A DNA stretch of 41,901 bases from Mycobacterium sp. GA-1841 (GTDB lineage: Bacteria > Actinomycetota > Actinomycetes > Mycobacteriales > Mycobacteriaceae). The notes beneath the pieces are model-generated. The model worked only from the letters and a program-made list of their open reading frames with translations. It was not told where the DNA came from and did no database searches. The translations under genes were made by a program, and so were the position numbers. This document shows positions 1-7,728 of this stretch, in pieces (position 1 is the stretch's first letter; each line of letters begins with the position of its first letter). The stretch lies in assembly GCF_001954135.1 (NCBI RefSeq), contig NZ_MBEQ01000037.1, forward strand, positions 1 to 41,901, read 5' to 3'.

Positions 1-1203
1 CGACATCTCGGCGATGTAAGGCCGCATCTCCGGCGCGCCCAGCGCACAGTTGAGACCGACGGCGGACGGCTTGGCGTTGGCCCAGTCGACCTGCCACTCG
101 GGGAAGCGCTTGAGGATTTCCTCCAACGCGATACGACCTTCCAGCCGGGCCAGGGCGTTGCCCAAGCAGAAATGGGTCCCGGCGCCGAACGTCATGTGCG
201 AGCGCTGTTCCCGGTGGATGTCGAACACGTCACCGTTCGGCGGGAACCGGCGGTGGTCACGGTTGGCCGCGCCGACCAGCATCAACATCGCCGACCCTTC
301 CGGCACGGTGTGACCGTAGTATTCGATGTCACGGGCCACATAGCGCGCGATCTGCAAGGCGGGCGGCTCCCAGCGCAGGATCTCCTCGATCGCCTGGGGA
401 ATCAGATCCGGGTTCTGCACCAAAGCGCTGCGCTGGTCGGGATAGTCGGCCAGGGTCTTGCCGGCCCAGCCGATCAGTCGGGTGGTGGTCTCCGAGCCCG
501 CGGTGGCGATGACCGTCAGGTACAGCAGCAGTTCGTCGCGGCGCAGCGTGCGCACCGTGCCGGTCTCGTCGGTGAACTCGGCGTTGAGCAGGTCGGTCAT
601 GATGTCGTCGGAGGGATGTTCGGTGCGCCAGTCGATGAACTCGGCGAACACCTCGCCGGTGGCCAGCGCATCGACGGTCTGCCCCTGCAGGGTTTCCTCG
701 CCGTGATCGGTGATGGCCCGTTGGCGGTCCTCGGGGATGCCCAGCAGCATGCCGATCACGCGCATCGGCATCTGCTCACCGAGATCCTGTACGAAGTCGA
801 AGCGGTCCGCGCCGACCAGTGGATCAAGGCACCGTGCGGTGAACTCGCGGATCTGTGGCTCCAAGGCAAGCACCTTGCGTGGCGTGAACACTCGCGACAG
901 CAGATTGCGGTGGATGTTGTGGATCGGCGGATCCTCGAAAATCAAGGTGCCGGGCGGGATTTCCATGCCCGACTTGATGATCTCGAGTAGGGCGCCACGC
1001 CCCGAGATGAATGTTTCGTGGTCGATGACGGCCTTGTTCACGTCGTCGTAGCGGCTCAGCGCGTAGAAGTCGTGTTGTTCGTTGTAGTACAGCGGAGCTT
1101 CTTCGCGTAGCCGGGCGAACACGGAATACGGATCCATGTTGAGCTCGATGTTGTACGGGTCGTAGTAGAGATCGGGTGCGGCTGGCGCGGTGGGCGCAGT
1201 CAT
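1..1203 (-). CDS. Cytochrome P450 (3' end outside the window)
   Basis: Soluble bacterial-type P450 that hydroxylates a small hydrophobic substrate using electrons from a ferredoxin. The frame runs without a stop from an ATG at 1203 to base 1, giving 401 residues, so only the last few residues are missing. Visible landmarks are the I-helix motif TAGSETTTR, the ExxR helix EEILR, and the heme-ligand loop FGAGTHFCLG with the thiolate Cys at about residue 346. The start is supported by GGAGG just upstream of the ATG. It is transcribed away from the SnoaL-like gene at 1337, and the 133-bp gap between them holds two inverted repeats. No ferredoxin is adjacent inside the window. The CYP subfamily cannot be assigned by eye. 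Confidence 0.9.
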   Translation of the reverse strand, partial: MTAPTAPAAPDLYYDPYNIELNMDPYSVFARLREEAPLYYNEQHDFYALSRYDDVNKAVIDHETFISGRGALLEIIKSGMEIPPGTLIFEDPPIHNIHRNLLSRVFTPRKVLALEPQIREFTARCLDPLVGADRFDFVQDLGEQMPMRVIGMLLGIPEDRQRAITDHGEETLQGQTVDALATGEVFAEFIDWRTEHPSDDIMTDLLNAEFTDETGTVRTLRRDELLLYLTVIATAGSETTTRLIGWAGKTLADYPDQRSALVQNPDLIPQAIEEILRWEPPALQIARYVARDIEYYGHTVPEGSAMLMLVGAANRDHRRFPPNGDVFDIHREQRSHMTFGAGTHFCLGNALARLEGRIALEEILKRFPEWQVDWANAKPSAVGLNCALGAPEMRPYIAEMS

Positions 1204-1248
1204 GTGGCCTCCATCGGGTGACAGGAGTGCTGATGCGGGCTGGTCTTC

Positions 1249-1264
1249 CTGAGCACTTGCTTAG
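1249..1264. promoter_or_regulatory. Palindromic operator candidate
   Basis: The 16-bp sequence CTnAGCAnnTGCTnAG is symmetric at every specified base. It lies in the divergent promoter region between the P450 (start 1203) and the SnoaL-like gene (start 1337). Its size and symmetry suit a TetR-family operator. The cognate regulator is unknown. Confidence 0.4.
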
Positions 1265-1271
1265 CAGGTAT

Positions 1272-1295
1272 CCGACCATCATTACAGTTGGTCGG
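1272..1295. promoter_or_regulatory. Inverted repeat CCGACCA-n10-TGGTCGG
   Basis: Perfect 7-bp arms (1272-1278 and 1289-1295) separated by 10 bp, eight bases after the preceding palindrome and about 41 bp before the ATG at 1337. A regulator could bind here, or the repeat could fold in the transcript leader. Function is inferred from position only. Confidence 0.35.
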
Positions 1296-1336
1296 TGAAG
1301 TGTAAATAACTGTCGCTATAGACCGATGGGAAGACG

Positions 1337-1720
1337 ATGACCGCTGAGAAGATCGTGCGAGCCGAGATCGCCGCCTGGGGGAGCAATGACGTCGAGGCGG
1401 TGATGAGTCACTTCGCCGAGGACGCCACGTTCGACATCGGTCCGGACTGGCCGAAGCTTCAGGGCCGCGAGGCGATCCACGAGATGATGAAGGTGTTCTT
1501 CGCCGGCGGCAACTGTGTCGACCTGGAGATCCTCTACCTCGCCGTCGACGGCGACGTCGTGTTGATGGAGCGCCGTGACCACTGGATCGTGAACGGTAAA
1601 CAGATGAGTTGGCCGGTCATGGGTGCCTATGAGGTCAAGGACGAGAAGATCACCGCCTGGCGTGAGTACTTCTATCCACCCAAGGATTTTGATGCGGACG
1701 ACAGTGCCGATGAGGCTTAG
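1337..1720 (+). CDS. SnoaL/NTF2-fold protein, limonene-epoxide-hydrolase-like
   Basis: A 127-residue protein of the cone-shaped NTF2/SnoaL fold. The C-terminal half (ERRDHWIVNGK ... GAYEVKDEKITAWREYF) resembles the limonene-1,2-epoxide hydrolase branch, which opens epoxides with an Asp-Arg-Asp set. An Arg-x-Asp pair is seen at 79-81. The position where I recall the second Asp (W-R-D-Y) is Glu110 here, so hydrolase activity is uncertain; a lyase, isomerase or binding role is possible. GGGAAG lies 3-4 bases before the ATG. It is divergent from the P450 at 1203. Its stop overlaps, in antisense, the stop of the oxidoreductase gene on the other strand. An epoxide or small lipophilic intermediate made by a nearby P450 would be a natural substrate (inference). 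Confidence 0.75.
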   Translation: MTAEKIVRAEIAAWGSNDVEAVMSHFAEDATFDIGPDWPKLQGREAIHEMMKVFFAGGNCVDLEILYLAVDGDVVLMERRDHWIVNGKQMSWPVMGAYEVKDEKITAWREYFYPPKDFDADDSADEA

Positions 1721-2682
1721 CCCAGGTCGATGACTACCTTGCCGACCGCGCGGCCGTCCGCGACGAGACGCAACGCGGCGGCAACCTCCGACAGCGGATA
1801 GACCGCGCCGATGTGCGGAGTGGCGCCGCCGGTGGTGAGTAGTTCCCGAAGCTCGGCTTCATTGCGGACGAACTCCGCCGCCGGCACATCCTGAAATTGG
1901 AACCCCAGGATGTGAATTCCCTTCACCAGCACGAGATTCAGGGGGATGCTGGGAATGGCACCGGAGGCGTAGCCGACGGTGACGAACCGGCCGCCACGGC
2001 GCAGCGACCGCAGAGCGGGTTCGGATTGATCGCCACCGACCGGGTCGATGACGGCGTGCGCGCCCTCGGGCAGCGCGTCGCGCAACGCGGAACGTAGATC
2101 CCCCGCCCTGTGGTTGACACCGGCGACCGCGCCGTATCGGGCTGCGATGGCCAGCTTCTCGTTCGATGAGGCCACCGCGGTGACCCGCGCGCCCAACGCC
2201 GCGCCGAGCTGGACCGCGGCCAAACCGACACCACCGCCGGCACCGAGCACGATCACGTCGTCCCCAGGCTCGACCCGGGCCACGGAACGCAACGTGTGAT
2301 AGGCGGTGCGGTGCGCCACGCCGAAAGCTGCTGCGGTGCGGTCGTCGACACCGCCGGGTATCCGGCTGAGCCCGGCGGGATCCACGCACACCTCTTCGGC
2401 GAACGCGCCGAACATCCCGGTGCCGGTAACCCGGTCACCGACGGCGAAACCGTCGGTGTCGCAGGACACTTCGGTGACCACGCCGGCGAATTCGCTGCCC
2501 ACCACGAACGGGGTCGGCAGGTGTACCTGGTATCGGTCGGCCACCAGCAGTACATCCGGGTAATTGACCGCGGCTGCGCCCACACGTACCCGCACCTGGC
2601 CGGCGCCGAGCATGGGGGAGTCCAGTTCGTCGATCCGGACTACCTCGGGTGGTCCGTAGGACCGGCAGACCGCGGCCCTCAC
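1717..2682 (-). CDS. NADPH:quinone oxidoreductase-like MDR protein
   Basis: Zinc-independent medium-chain dehydrogenase/reductase of 321 residues. The N-terminal GroES-like half contains AAVNYPDVLL and VVGSEFAGVV. The Rossmann half carries the nucleotide motif VLGAGGGVGLAAVQLG, and no structural zinc Cys lobe is present. This family reduces quinones or the C=C bond of enones and enoyl thioesters with NADPH. The start is a GTG at 2682 that overlaps the TGA of the upstream kinase gene as GTGA, indicating translational coupling; a longer frame upstream lies inside the kinase gene and is not used. It is the last gene of a TetR-ACAD-APH-MDR operon, so it probably reduces an intermediate of that pathway. 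Confidence 0.88.
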   Translation of the reverse strand: MRAAVCRSYGPPEVVRIDELDSPMLGAGQVRVRVGAAAVNYPDVLLVADRYQVHLPTPFVVGSEFAGVVTEVSCDTDGFAVGDRVTGTGMFGAFAEEVCVDPAGLSRIPGGVDDRTAAAFGVAHRTAYHTLRSVARVEPGDDVIVLGAGGGVGLAAVQLGAALGARVTAVASSNEKLAIAARYGAVAGVNHRAGDLRSALRDALPEGAHAVIDPVGGDQSEPALRSLRRGGRFVTVGYASGAIPSIPLNLVLVKGIHILGFQFQDVPAAEFVRNEAELRELLTTGGATPHIGAVYPLSEVAAALRLVADGRAVGKVVIDLG

Positions 2683-3704
2683 CGGTAGTCGCTGGACTCG
2701 GCGAGGTCGGCGGCCGAGGCCATCAATTCGGTCACCACCGGGCCGAAGGCCAGTAACTTCTCGTCGGTGCCGGCCCGTTGAAAGCCCTGTTCCAACACGA
2801 TGGCCAGTTTCCACTTGGCCAGCACCAGGTAGTAGTCGAGATCGTCGACCTGGCGCCCGGACACCTTCGCATAGTGCGCGACGACATCGTCACGTGAAGG
2901 CATCCCGCGCATGTCGACGTAACCCATCTCGGACGCGCTCGGGTTGTCCATGTCGGACGGCCAGCTCTGCACCATCCAACCGAGGTCGAGCTTCGGATCG
3001 CCCACCGTGCCCATCTCCCAGTCCACGATCGCCGCCAAGCCGGCGGGCGCCCCGTGGCGGTACATCACATTGGCGAACTGATAGTCACCGTGCATCAGAC
3101 CGGGGATGAAGTCCAACGGTTTATGGGTCTGCAGCCATGCGGTGGCCACGTCGAGCCCGGGCAGCTCGCGCTTCTTGATCCGGTCGAGGAATCCGATCCA
3201 ACGGGTGACCTGACGCTCGTGGAAGCCGTCCGGCCGGCCGAGGTCGCCCAGACCCCTGGCTTGCCAATCGACCTTGGACAACAGTGCAATGCCCTCGGCC
3301 AGTTGATAACTCAGCCCCGGCCGGGTATCCAGGTCGCTGTTGAACGGTTCCGGCCAGCGGCCGTGGGTGTCCATCGGGGACCAGCCGTCGACAAAACCCA
3401 TCAGATAGAACGGGCGGCCGAGCACCTCGGGATCGGCACAGGCGCCGACCGCGGCGGTGTGCGGCACGTCGGTGCCGTCGAGCGCCTCGATGATGCGCCA
3501 CTCCCGCAGAATCCCCTTGTCTCGGTCCGGGGGCGCACCGGCCGGGGGCATGCGCAGCACGCAGGTGTGTTCACCGCGGCCGATCCGGTAGATGACGTTC
3601 TGGGTTCCGCCGGACAGGAATTCCGCTGTCAGTGGCTCGCCTTTGCCGGGCAGCCCGGCGTTGTCCATCCAATCGGCAAGCCGCGCGCCATCGATCTCGC
3701 TCAC
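2679..3704 (-). CDS. Aminoglycoside-phosphotransferase-fold (APH) kinase, 4-hydroxyacyl-CoA kinase candidate
   Basis: A 341-residue APH-fold kinase. The catalytic loop HGDYQFAN is at 205-212, and the Mg-binding segment IVDWEMGTVGDPKLDLGW starts near 226. The GTG start at 3704 overlaps the TGA of the acyl-CoA dehydrogenase gene (GTGA), so the two are translationally coupled. In animals ACAD10 and ACAD11 fuse an APH domain to an acyl-CoA dehydrogenase. In the Pseudomonas levulinate operon LvaA (APH) works with LvaC (ACAD) on 4-hydroxyvaleryl-CoA. By analogy this protein would phosphorylate the 4-hydroxyl of an acyl-CoA for the neighbouring ACAD. It is not expected to be an antibiotic-resistance enzyme. 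Substrate specificity is inferred from context only. Confidence 0.88.
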   Translation of the reverse strand: MSEIDGARLADWMDNAGLPGKGEPLTAEFLSGGTQNVIYRIGRGEHTCVLRMPPAGAPPDRDKGILREWRIIEALDGTDVPHTAAVGACADPEVLGRPFYLMGFVDGWSPMDTHGRWPEPFNSDLDTRPGLSYQLAEGIALLSKVDWQARGLGDLGRPDGFHERQVTRWIGFLDRIKKRELPGLDVATAWLQTHKPLDFIPGLMHGDYQFANVMYRHGAPAGLAAIVDWEMGTVGDPKLDLGWMVQSWPSDMDNPSASEMGYVDMRGMPSRDDVVAHYAKVSGRQVDDLDYYLVLAKWKLAIVLEQGFQRAGTDEKLLAFGPVVTELMASAADLAESSDYR

Positions 3705-5002
3705 AGATTCCCGACCTCCGCTTCGAGGTACTCCGCGAACTTCGCCTTGGCCGCCTCGCGCTTTCGCGGTATCCATCCGGTGGGCCAGGTGTCCGTGGTC
3801 GGCTGGTAGTCGCGTAGCACCTGCCGGGCCACCGTGGTCTTGTGCACCTCCGTCGGGCCGTCGGCCAGCCCCATCACCGCCGCACCGGTGACCATGCCCA
3901 AAAACGGCATCTCGTTGGTGACACCGAGTGCACCGTGGACTTGCATTGCCCGCCAGGCGATGTCGTGCAGCACCGTGGGCATCGCGACCTTGACCGCGGC
4001 GATGTCCTTGCGGACCTTCTTGTAGTCGTTGTACTTGTCGATCTCCCAGGCGGTGTAGAGCACCATCAACCGGAACTGCAGTAGCTGGGCATACGAGTCG
4101 GCGATGTAGCCCTGGACGAACTGCTTGTCGGACAAACGGCTGCCCTGGGTCTCGCGGCTGAGCGCGCGTTCGCACATCATGTCCAGAGCCTTCTGGGCCA
4201 GGCCGATCGTACGCATTGCATGGTGGATCCGGCCGCCGCCCAACCTGGTCTGGGCAATCACGAAGGCCTGCCCTTCGCCGCCGAGGAGTGCCTCGGCGGG
4301 CACCCGCACGTTGTCGTAGTGGATCAGGGCGTGGCTGCCGTGGTTGTCGGCCTCGCCGTAGAGGCCGACGTTGCGCACGATCTTGACCCCGGGGGTGTCG
4401 GTGGGCACCAGGAACATCGACATACCCTGATAAGCACTGACCTCAGGATTGGTCACCACCATGACGATCAGGAACGATGCTGTCGCGGCGTTGGAGGAGA
4501 AGAACTTCCAGCCGTTTATCACCCAGTCGTCCCCGTCGCGCACTGCGCTGGTGGTGAACAGCGTCGGGTCGGCACCGGCATGCGGCTCGGTCATCGAATA
4601 GCACGAGAACAGCTCACCCTCGAGCAGCGGATGCAGGTACTGCTTCTTCTGCTCCTCGGTGCCGTAGTGCGCGATGATCTCGGCGTTACCGGTGTCGGGG
4701 GCCTGGCAGCCGAACACGATCGGCGCCCACTGCGAGCGGCCCAGGATCTCGTTGAGCAGCGCCAGCTTGAGTTGCCCGTAGCCCTGGCCGCCGAGCTCGG
4801 GGCCCAGATGCGTGGCCCACAAACCTTTTTGGCGGACCTTGGCCTTCAGCGGGTCGATCGCCTCGCGGCGCTTGCCCTCCAGCTGGGTGAACTGCAGGTG
4901 CGGCCAAGCCAGGTCGAGCGGCTCGACCTCGTTGGTCACGAAATCGTCGGCCCAGTCCAGTAGTTCCTGGTATTGCGGGTCGGTCTCGAAATCCCACGCC
5001 AT
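3701..5002 (-). CDS. Acyl-CoA dehydrogenase, ACAD10/11-like
   Basis: A 433-residue member of the acyl-CoA dehydrogenase fold. FAD/substrate segments include SMTEPHAGADP near residue 136 and RIHHAMRTIGLAQKALD near 258. The C-terminal segment reads LADGPTEVHKTTVARQ (380-395), where typical ACADs have an EGT-type sequence. An ADGPxEVH segment is what I recall for ACAD10/ACAD11. In that group the enzyme works with a phosphorylated 4-hydroxyacyl-CoA made by an APH kinase, and the APH gene follows immediately with a 4-base overlap. The ATG at 5002 lies 15 bases after the TetR gene, with GGAGG upstream. Plain dehydrogenation of an alpha,beta C-C bond remains possible. Confidence 0.92.
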   Translation of the reverse strand: MAWDFETDPQYQELLDWADDFVTNEVEPLDLAWPHLQFTQLEGKRREAIDPLKAKVRQKGLWATHLGPELGGQGYGQLKLALLNEILGRSQWAPIVFGCQAPDTGNAEIIAHYGTEEQKKQYLHPLLEGELFSCYSMTEPHAGADPTLFTTSAVRDGDDWVINGWKFFSSNAATASFLIVMVVTNPEVSAYQGMSMFLVPTDTPGVKIVRNVGLYGEADNHGSHALIHYDNVRVPAEALLGGEGQAFVIAQTRLGGGRIHHAMRTIGLAQKALDMMCERALSRETQGSRLSDKQFVQGYIADSYAQLLQFRLMVLYTAWEIDKYNDYKKVRKDIAAVKVAMPTVLHDIAWRAMQVHGALGVTNEMPFLGMVTGAAVMGLADGPTEVHKTTVARQVLRDYQPTTDTWPTGWIPRKREAAKAKFAEYLEAEVGNL

Positions 5003-5017
5003 CGGGGGTCCTCCGCT

Positions 5018-5671
5018 CTAATCGATGGTGTTGAAGCCGGTGATCATCGCGCCGATATCGCGCGCGACGACGTCGGTGAATGAACGCTCGCCGAAAGTGC
5101 CGCCCGCCCAATGGCGGACGCCCTCGCTGACCAGGATCTGGGCCAGCCGGGACAGGTGGTTCACGTCGACGTGTGCGCCGAGCCGGCCATCGGCCTGGGC
5201 GCGGGCGAACAGTTCGCCGAACATATCGGCGTCCTGGGTGTCCTCGGCGGCATCGCCGGCCAGGATTCGATGCTCGTGGCGGTAGCCCTTCAGGATCGTC
5301 TCGACGATCAACTCGGGTGGGTTGCGCGCCATCGAGCGTTCCAGACTTCGCAGGGCCTCGACGATCACCGCCATCATGTCGTAGTCGCCCACGAGGAGCG
5401 ATCGCATGCGCTTCTGCGCCGAGCGCGTGGAGGTCAAGCCGACCTCGAACAACACGTCTTCTTTGGCCGGAAAATAGAAGTAGAACAACGCCCGCGACAC
5501 CCCGGCTGCCCGGCAGATGTCGGCAACCGTCGTCTTGGCGTAGCCGTTGGTGCGCCACAGCGCCATCGCGGCCTGGACCAGGTCGCGCTTGGTCCGATGT
5601 GAGCGGGCCCGCTGAAACGACGCACGTCGCTGACTGCTGTCAGCACCGTCCGTCACAGCCGTCCTGGACAT
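5018..5671 (-). CDS. TetR-family transcriptional regulator
   Basis: A 217-residue regulator whose N-terminal helix-turn-helix reads TTVADICRAAGVSRALFYFYF, followed by the usual ligand-binding helical domain. It is the first gene of the minus-strand operon with the ACAD, APH kinase and MDR genes, and it is divergent from the P450 operon at 5928. It therefore probably controls both through the 256-bp spacer, which holds an ATAGTT/AACTAT inverted repeat and a GAGAAT-CCT-ATTCTT palindrome. The ATG at 5671 is chosen; an in-frame GTG at 5680 would add three residues and neither has a strong ribosome-binding site. The inducer is probably an acyl-CoA or pathway intermediate (family-based inference). 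Confidence 0.9.
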   Translation of the reverse strand: MSRTAVTDGADSSQRRASFQRARSHRTKRDLVQAAMALWRTNGYAKTTVADICRAAGVSRALFYFYFPAKEDVLFEVGLTSTRSAQKRMRSLLVGDYDMMAVIVEALRSLERSMARNPPELIVETILKGYRHEHRILAGDAAEDTQDADMFGELFARAQADGRLGAHVDVNHLSRLAQILVSEGVRHWAGGTFGERSFTDVVARDIGAMITGFNTID

Positions 5672-5706
5672 ATTCGCCACTCTAACCAGGGATTCGGCGT
5701 TTGGAA

Positions 5707-5729
5707 ATAGTTGACGTCTGTCTAACTAT
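5707..5729. promoter_or_regulatory. Inverted repeat ATAGTT-n11-AACTAT, TetR operator candidate
   Basis: Perfect 6-bp arms separated by 11 bp, 36 bp upstream of the TetR start at 5671 in the spacer divergent to the P450 operon. The position suits autoregulation by the adjacent TetR protein. No matching copy was seen elsewhere in the window. Confidence 0.4.
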
Positions 5730-5795
5730 CGGAAGAGGTGCCGCCTGTCGGTCAGTGATCGAGGTAAACGCCTGACCGTGCCCAGAGATAAGGGG

Positions 5796-5810
5796 GAGAA
5801 TCCTATTCTT
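5796..5810. promoter_or_regulatory. GAGAAT-CCT-ATTCTT palindrome, operator candidate
   Basis: A 15-bp inverted repeat with one imperfect pair, about 118 bp before the P450 start at 5928. The same pattern (GAGAAY-n3-RTTCTY) occurs at 20347-20361 and 20470-20484 in the divergent promoter between the amidohydrolase and acyl-CoA dehydrogenase operons, suggesting a shared regulator. Confidence 0.45.
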
Positions 5811-5927
5811 GCGGTTTACCGCTGGTCGGCAGTCCCCGGCGTTGACGGCGCAACGACCGCTGTGGAAATCTGCTATTCATAGATGAGAGCCGCATTCTCC
5901 TAGTGGCGGCTGGAACGGGAGCAGCAG

Positions 5928-7208
5928 ATGGCGATCGACCCAACCGGTATCGATTTCTTCCGCGATGAACGATTGGTCGACAACCCGTACCCGTTCTTCG
6001 AGGCACTGCGCGACAAGTGCCCGGTCACCCGTGAAGACCACTACAACGTGACCATGGTGACCGGCTGGGAAGAAGCCGTCCAGGTCTACAACGACGAGGA
6101 AACCTTCTCGTCGTGCCTGTCGGTCACCGGCCCGTTCCCCGGCTTCCCGGTGCCGCTGGAAGGGCGCAGCACCGAGGAAGTCACCGCACTCATCGACAAG
6201 CACCGCAACGAACTGCCGTTCAGCGATCAGCTGCCCACGCTCGATCCACCCACCCACACCGATCACCGTTCGCTGTTGATGCGGCTGATCACGCCCAAGC
6301 GCCTCAAGGAGAACGAGGACGCCATGTGGCAGCTGGCCGATGAGGTGCTGGACAGCTACCTGGAACCGGGCCACGGCGAGTTCATCAAGGGCTTCGCCGG
6401 CCCGTTCACCCTGCTGGTGATCGCCGACCTGCTGGGCATCCCCGAGGAAGACCGCGAAGGATTCGTCAACGGCATCAAGCAGAATTCCGGTGGTGGTATC
6501 GGCAGCACCAGCAAGGAATCGCTGTCACACAGCCCGCTGGAGTTCCTCTACGGCCAGTTCGCCGATTACACCGCCGATCGCCGGGCCAACCCGCGCGACG
6601 ACGTCCTCACCGGCTTGGCGCAGGCCACCTTCCCCGACGGCAGTATCCCCGACGTCGGTGACGTCGCACGGGTGGCCACCAACGTGTTCTCGGCCGGGCA
6701 GGAGACCACGGTCCGGTTGCTCAGCACCGCGCTGAAGGTGCTCGGTGAACAGCCCGAGATCCAGCAGCGGCTGCGTGACGATCGCAGCCTCATCCCGAAC
6801 TTCATCGAAGAGGCGCTGCGCATCGAGAGCCCGGTCAAGGGGGATTTCCGTCTTTCCCGCTGCCCGGTGACCATCGGGGAGACCGAACTGAACGCGGGCA
6901 CCACGGTGATGGTCCTCAACGGCGCTGCCAACCGCGATCCGCGGCGCTTCGAAGAACCCGACACCTTCGACCCGGCGCGCAAGAACGCCCGTCAGCACCT
7001 GGCTTTCGGTCGTGGCATCCACAGCTGCCCGGGCGCCCCGCTGGCCCGAGCCGAAACCCGGGTCGGCATCGAACGGTTGCTGGACCGGACCACCGACATC
7101 CGCATTTCCGAGGCCAAGCACGGCTCGGACGGTGATCGGCGCTACAACTACATCCCCACGTTCATCCTGCGCGGCCTGACCGAGCTGCACCTGGAGTTCG
7201 ACACCTGA
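5928..7208 (+). CDS. Cytochrome P450
   Basis: Complete 426-residue soluble P450. The I-helix reads FSAGQETTVR, the ExxR helix EEALR, and the heme loop FGRGIHSCPGAPLAR with Cys367 as iron ligand. GGGAG lies 8 bases before the ATG. Its TGA overlaps the ATG of the ferredoxin gene by one base, so the two are translationally coupled and the ferredoxin is the obvious electron donor. A DUF1330 protein and an LLM oxidoreductase follow in the same operon. It is divergent from the TetR gene, which probably controls it. A hydrophobic, possibly terpenoid or steroid-like substrate is suggested by the mce neighbourhood (inference). CYP family not assigned. Confidence 0.95.
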   Translation: MAIDPTGIDFFRDERLVDNPYPFFEALRDKCPVTREDHYNVTMVTGWEEAVQVYNDEETFSSCLSVTGPFPGFPVPLEGRSTEEVTALIDKHRNELPFSDQLPTLDPPTHTDHRSLLMRLITPKRLKENEDAMWQLADEVLDSYLEPGHGEFIKGFAGPFTLLVIADLLGIPEEDREGFVNGIKQNSGGGIGSTSKESLSHSPLEFLYGQFADYTADRRANPRDDVLTGLAQATFPDGSIPDVGDVARVATNVFSAGQETTVRLLSTALKVLGEQPEIQQRLRDDRSLIPNFIEEALRIESPVKGDFRLSRCPVTIGETELNAGTTVMVLNGAANRDPRRFEEPDTFDPARKNARQHLAFGRGIHSCPGAPLARAETRVGIERLLDRTTDIRISEAKHGSDGDRRYNYIPTFILRGLTELHLEFDT

Positions 7209-7399
7209 TGCGGGTCAAGGTCGACGAGGACCGTTGCGCCGGCCACGGCATGTGCCTGACGCTGTGCCCCGAGGTCTTCGAAATGTCAGACGACGGCTGG
7301 GCGGTCGCCGATCCGGAAGAGGTTCCGGTCGGGTTGGAAGACGCGGCACGTGAGGCGATACAGAACTGCCCAGAACGGGCAATCAGCGAAATCGACTAG
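7208..7399 (+). CDS. [3Fe-4S] ferredoxin (His-variant), partner of the P450 at 5928
   Basis: A 63-residue ferredoxin. Cys10, Cys16 and Cys54 (followed by Pro) are the expected cluster ligands. His13 sits where four-iron ferredoxins have their second Cys (CAGHGMC), the common mycobacterial P450-partner variant with a three-iron cluster. An additional Cys20 (LCPEVF) is present where relatives often have Ala. The ATG overlaps the P450 stop (TGATG). It should carry single electrons from a reductase to the P450. No reductase gene is adjacent; the NuoF-like protein at 14838-16145 is one candidate in this window. Confidence 0.93.
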   Translation: MRVKVDEDRCAGHGMCLTLCPEVFEMSDDGWAVADPEEVPVGLEDAAREAIQNCPERAISEID

Positions 7400-7417
7400 T
7401 AGAGAAGGATTGTGAAG

Positions 7418-7714
7418 ATGGCATCTGCCAAGGGCTACGTAATCATCACCGAGGACATCAAGGACCCGGCCGGCATGGGCGAGTACGCGAAGGCGGCGGG
7501 GCAGGCGATGGCCGGGGCCACCATCCTCGCCGTCGACCAGAAGGCCGAAGTCGTCGAGGGCACCTGGCACGGCACCCAGACAGTGGTGCTGGAGTTCGAA
7601 TCCGTTGACGCAGCGCGGGAATGGTACTACTCCGACGCCTACCAGAAGGCGGTCAAACTGCGTCAGGCCGCAGCCGACTGCAACGGGGTCATCCTGTCCG
7701 GCTTCCCGTCCTGA
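7418..7714 (+). CDS. DUF1330-family small protein
   Basis: A 98-residue protein with the ferredoxin-like dimeric alpha/beta-barrel pattern of DUF1330: YVIITEDIKDPAGMGEYAKA, a central VVLEFESVDAAREWYYSD, then YQKAVKLRQAAA. No biochemical role is firmly known for the family; related dimeric barrels act as cofactor-free monooxygenases, isomerases or dehydratases. The ATG at 7418 is preferred because AAGGA lies 8 bases upstream; an in-frame GTG at 7412 is too close to that site. It sits 18 bp after the ferredoxin gene and 14 bp before the LLM gene, so it belongs to the P450 operon and may process the hydroxylated product. Confidence 0.85.
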   Translation: MASAKGYVIITEDIKDPAGMGEYAKAAGQAMAGATILAVDQKAEVVEGTWHGTQTVVLEFESVDAAREWYYSDAYQKAVKLRQAAADCNGVILSGFPS

Positions 7715-7728
7715 TCCGGGCGGTCGCA

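Noticed and set aside
172..990. 272-codon open frame on the plus strand
   Set aside because: It is antisense to the P450 at 1-1203, which has clear heme-loop and I-helix motifs; the frame is a high-GC shadow with no recognisable domain.
2679..3704. Aminoglycoside resistance gene
   Set aside because: The APH fold is shared, but coupling to an acyl-CoA dehydrogenase and an MDR reductase points to a metabolic kinase.
2679..4175. Extended N-terminus of the APH kinase (498 codons)
   Set aside because: The added part is an out-of-frame reading of the acyl-CoA dehydrogenase; the GTG at 3704 with a GTGA overlap gives the standard kinase N-terminus.
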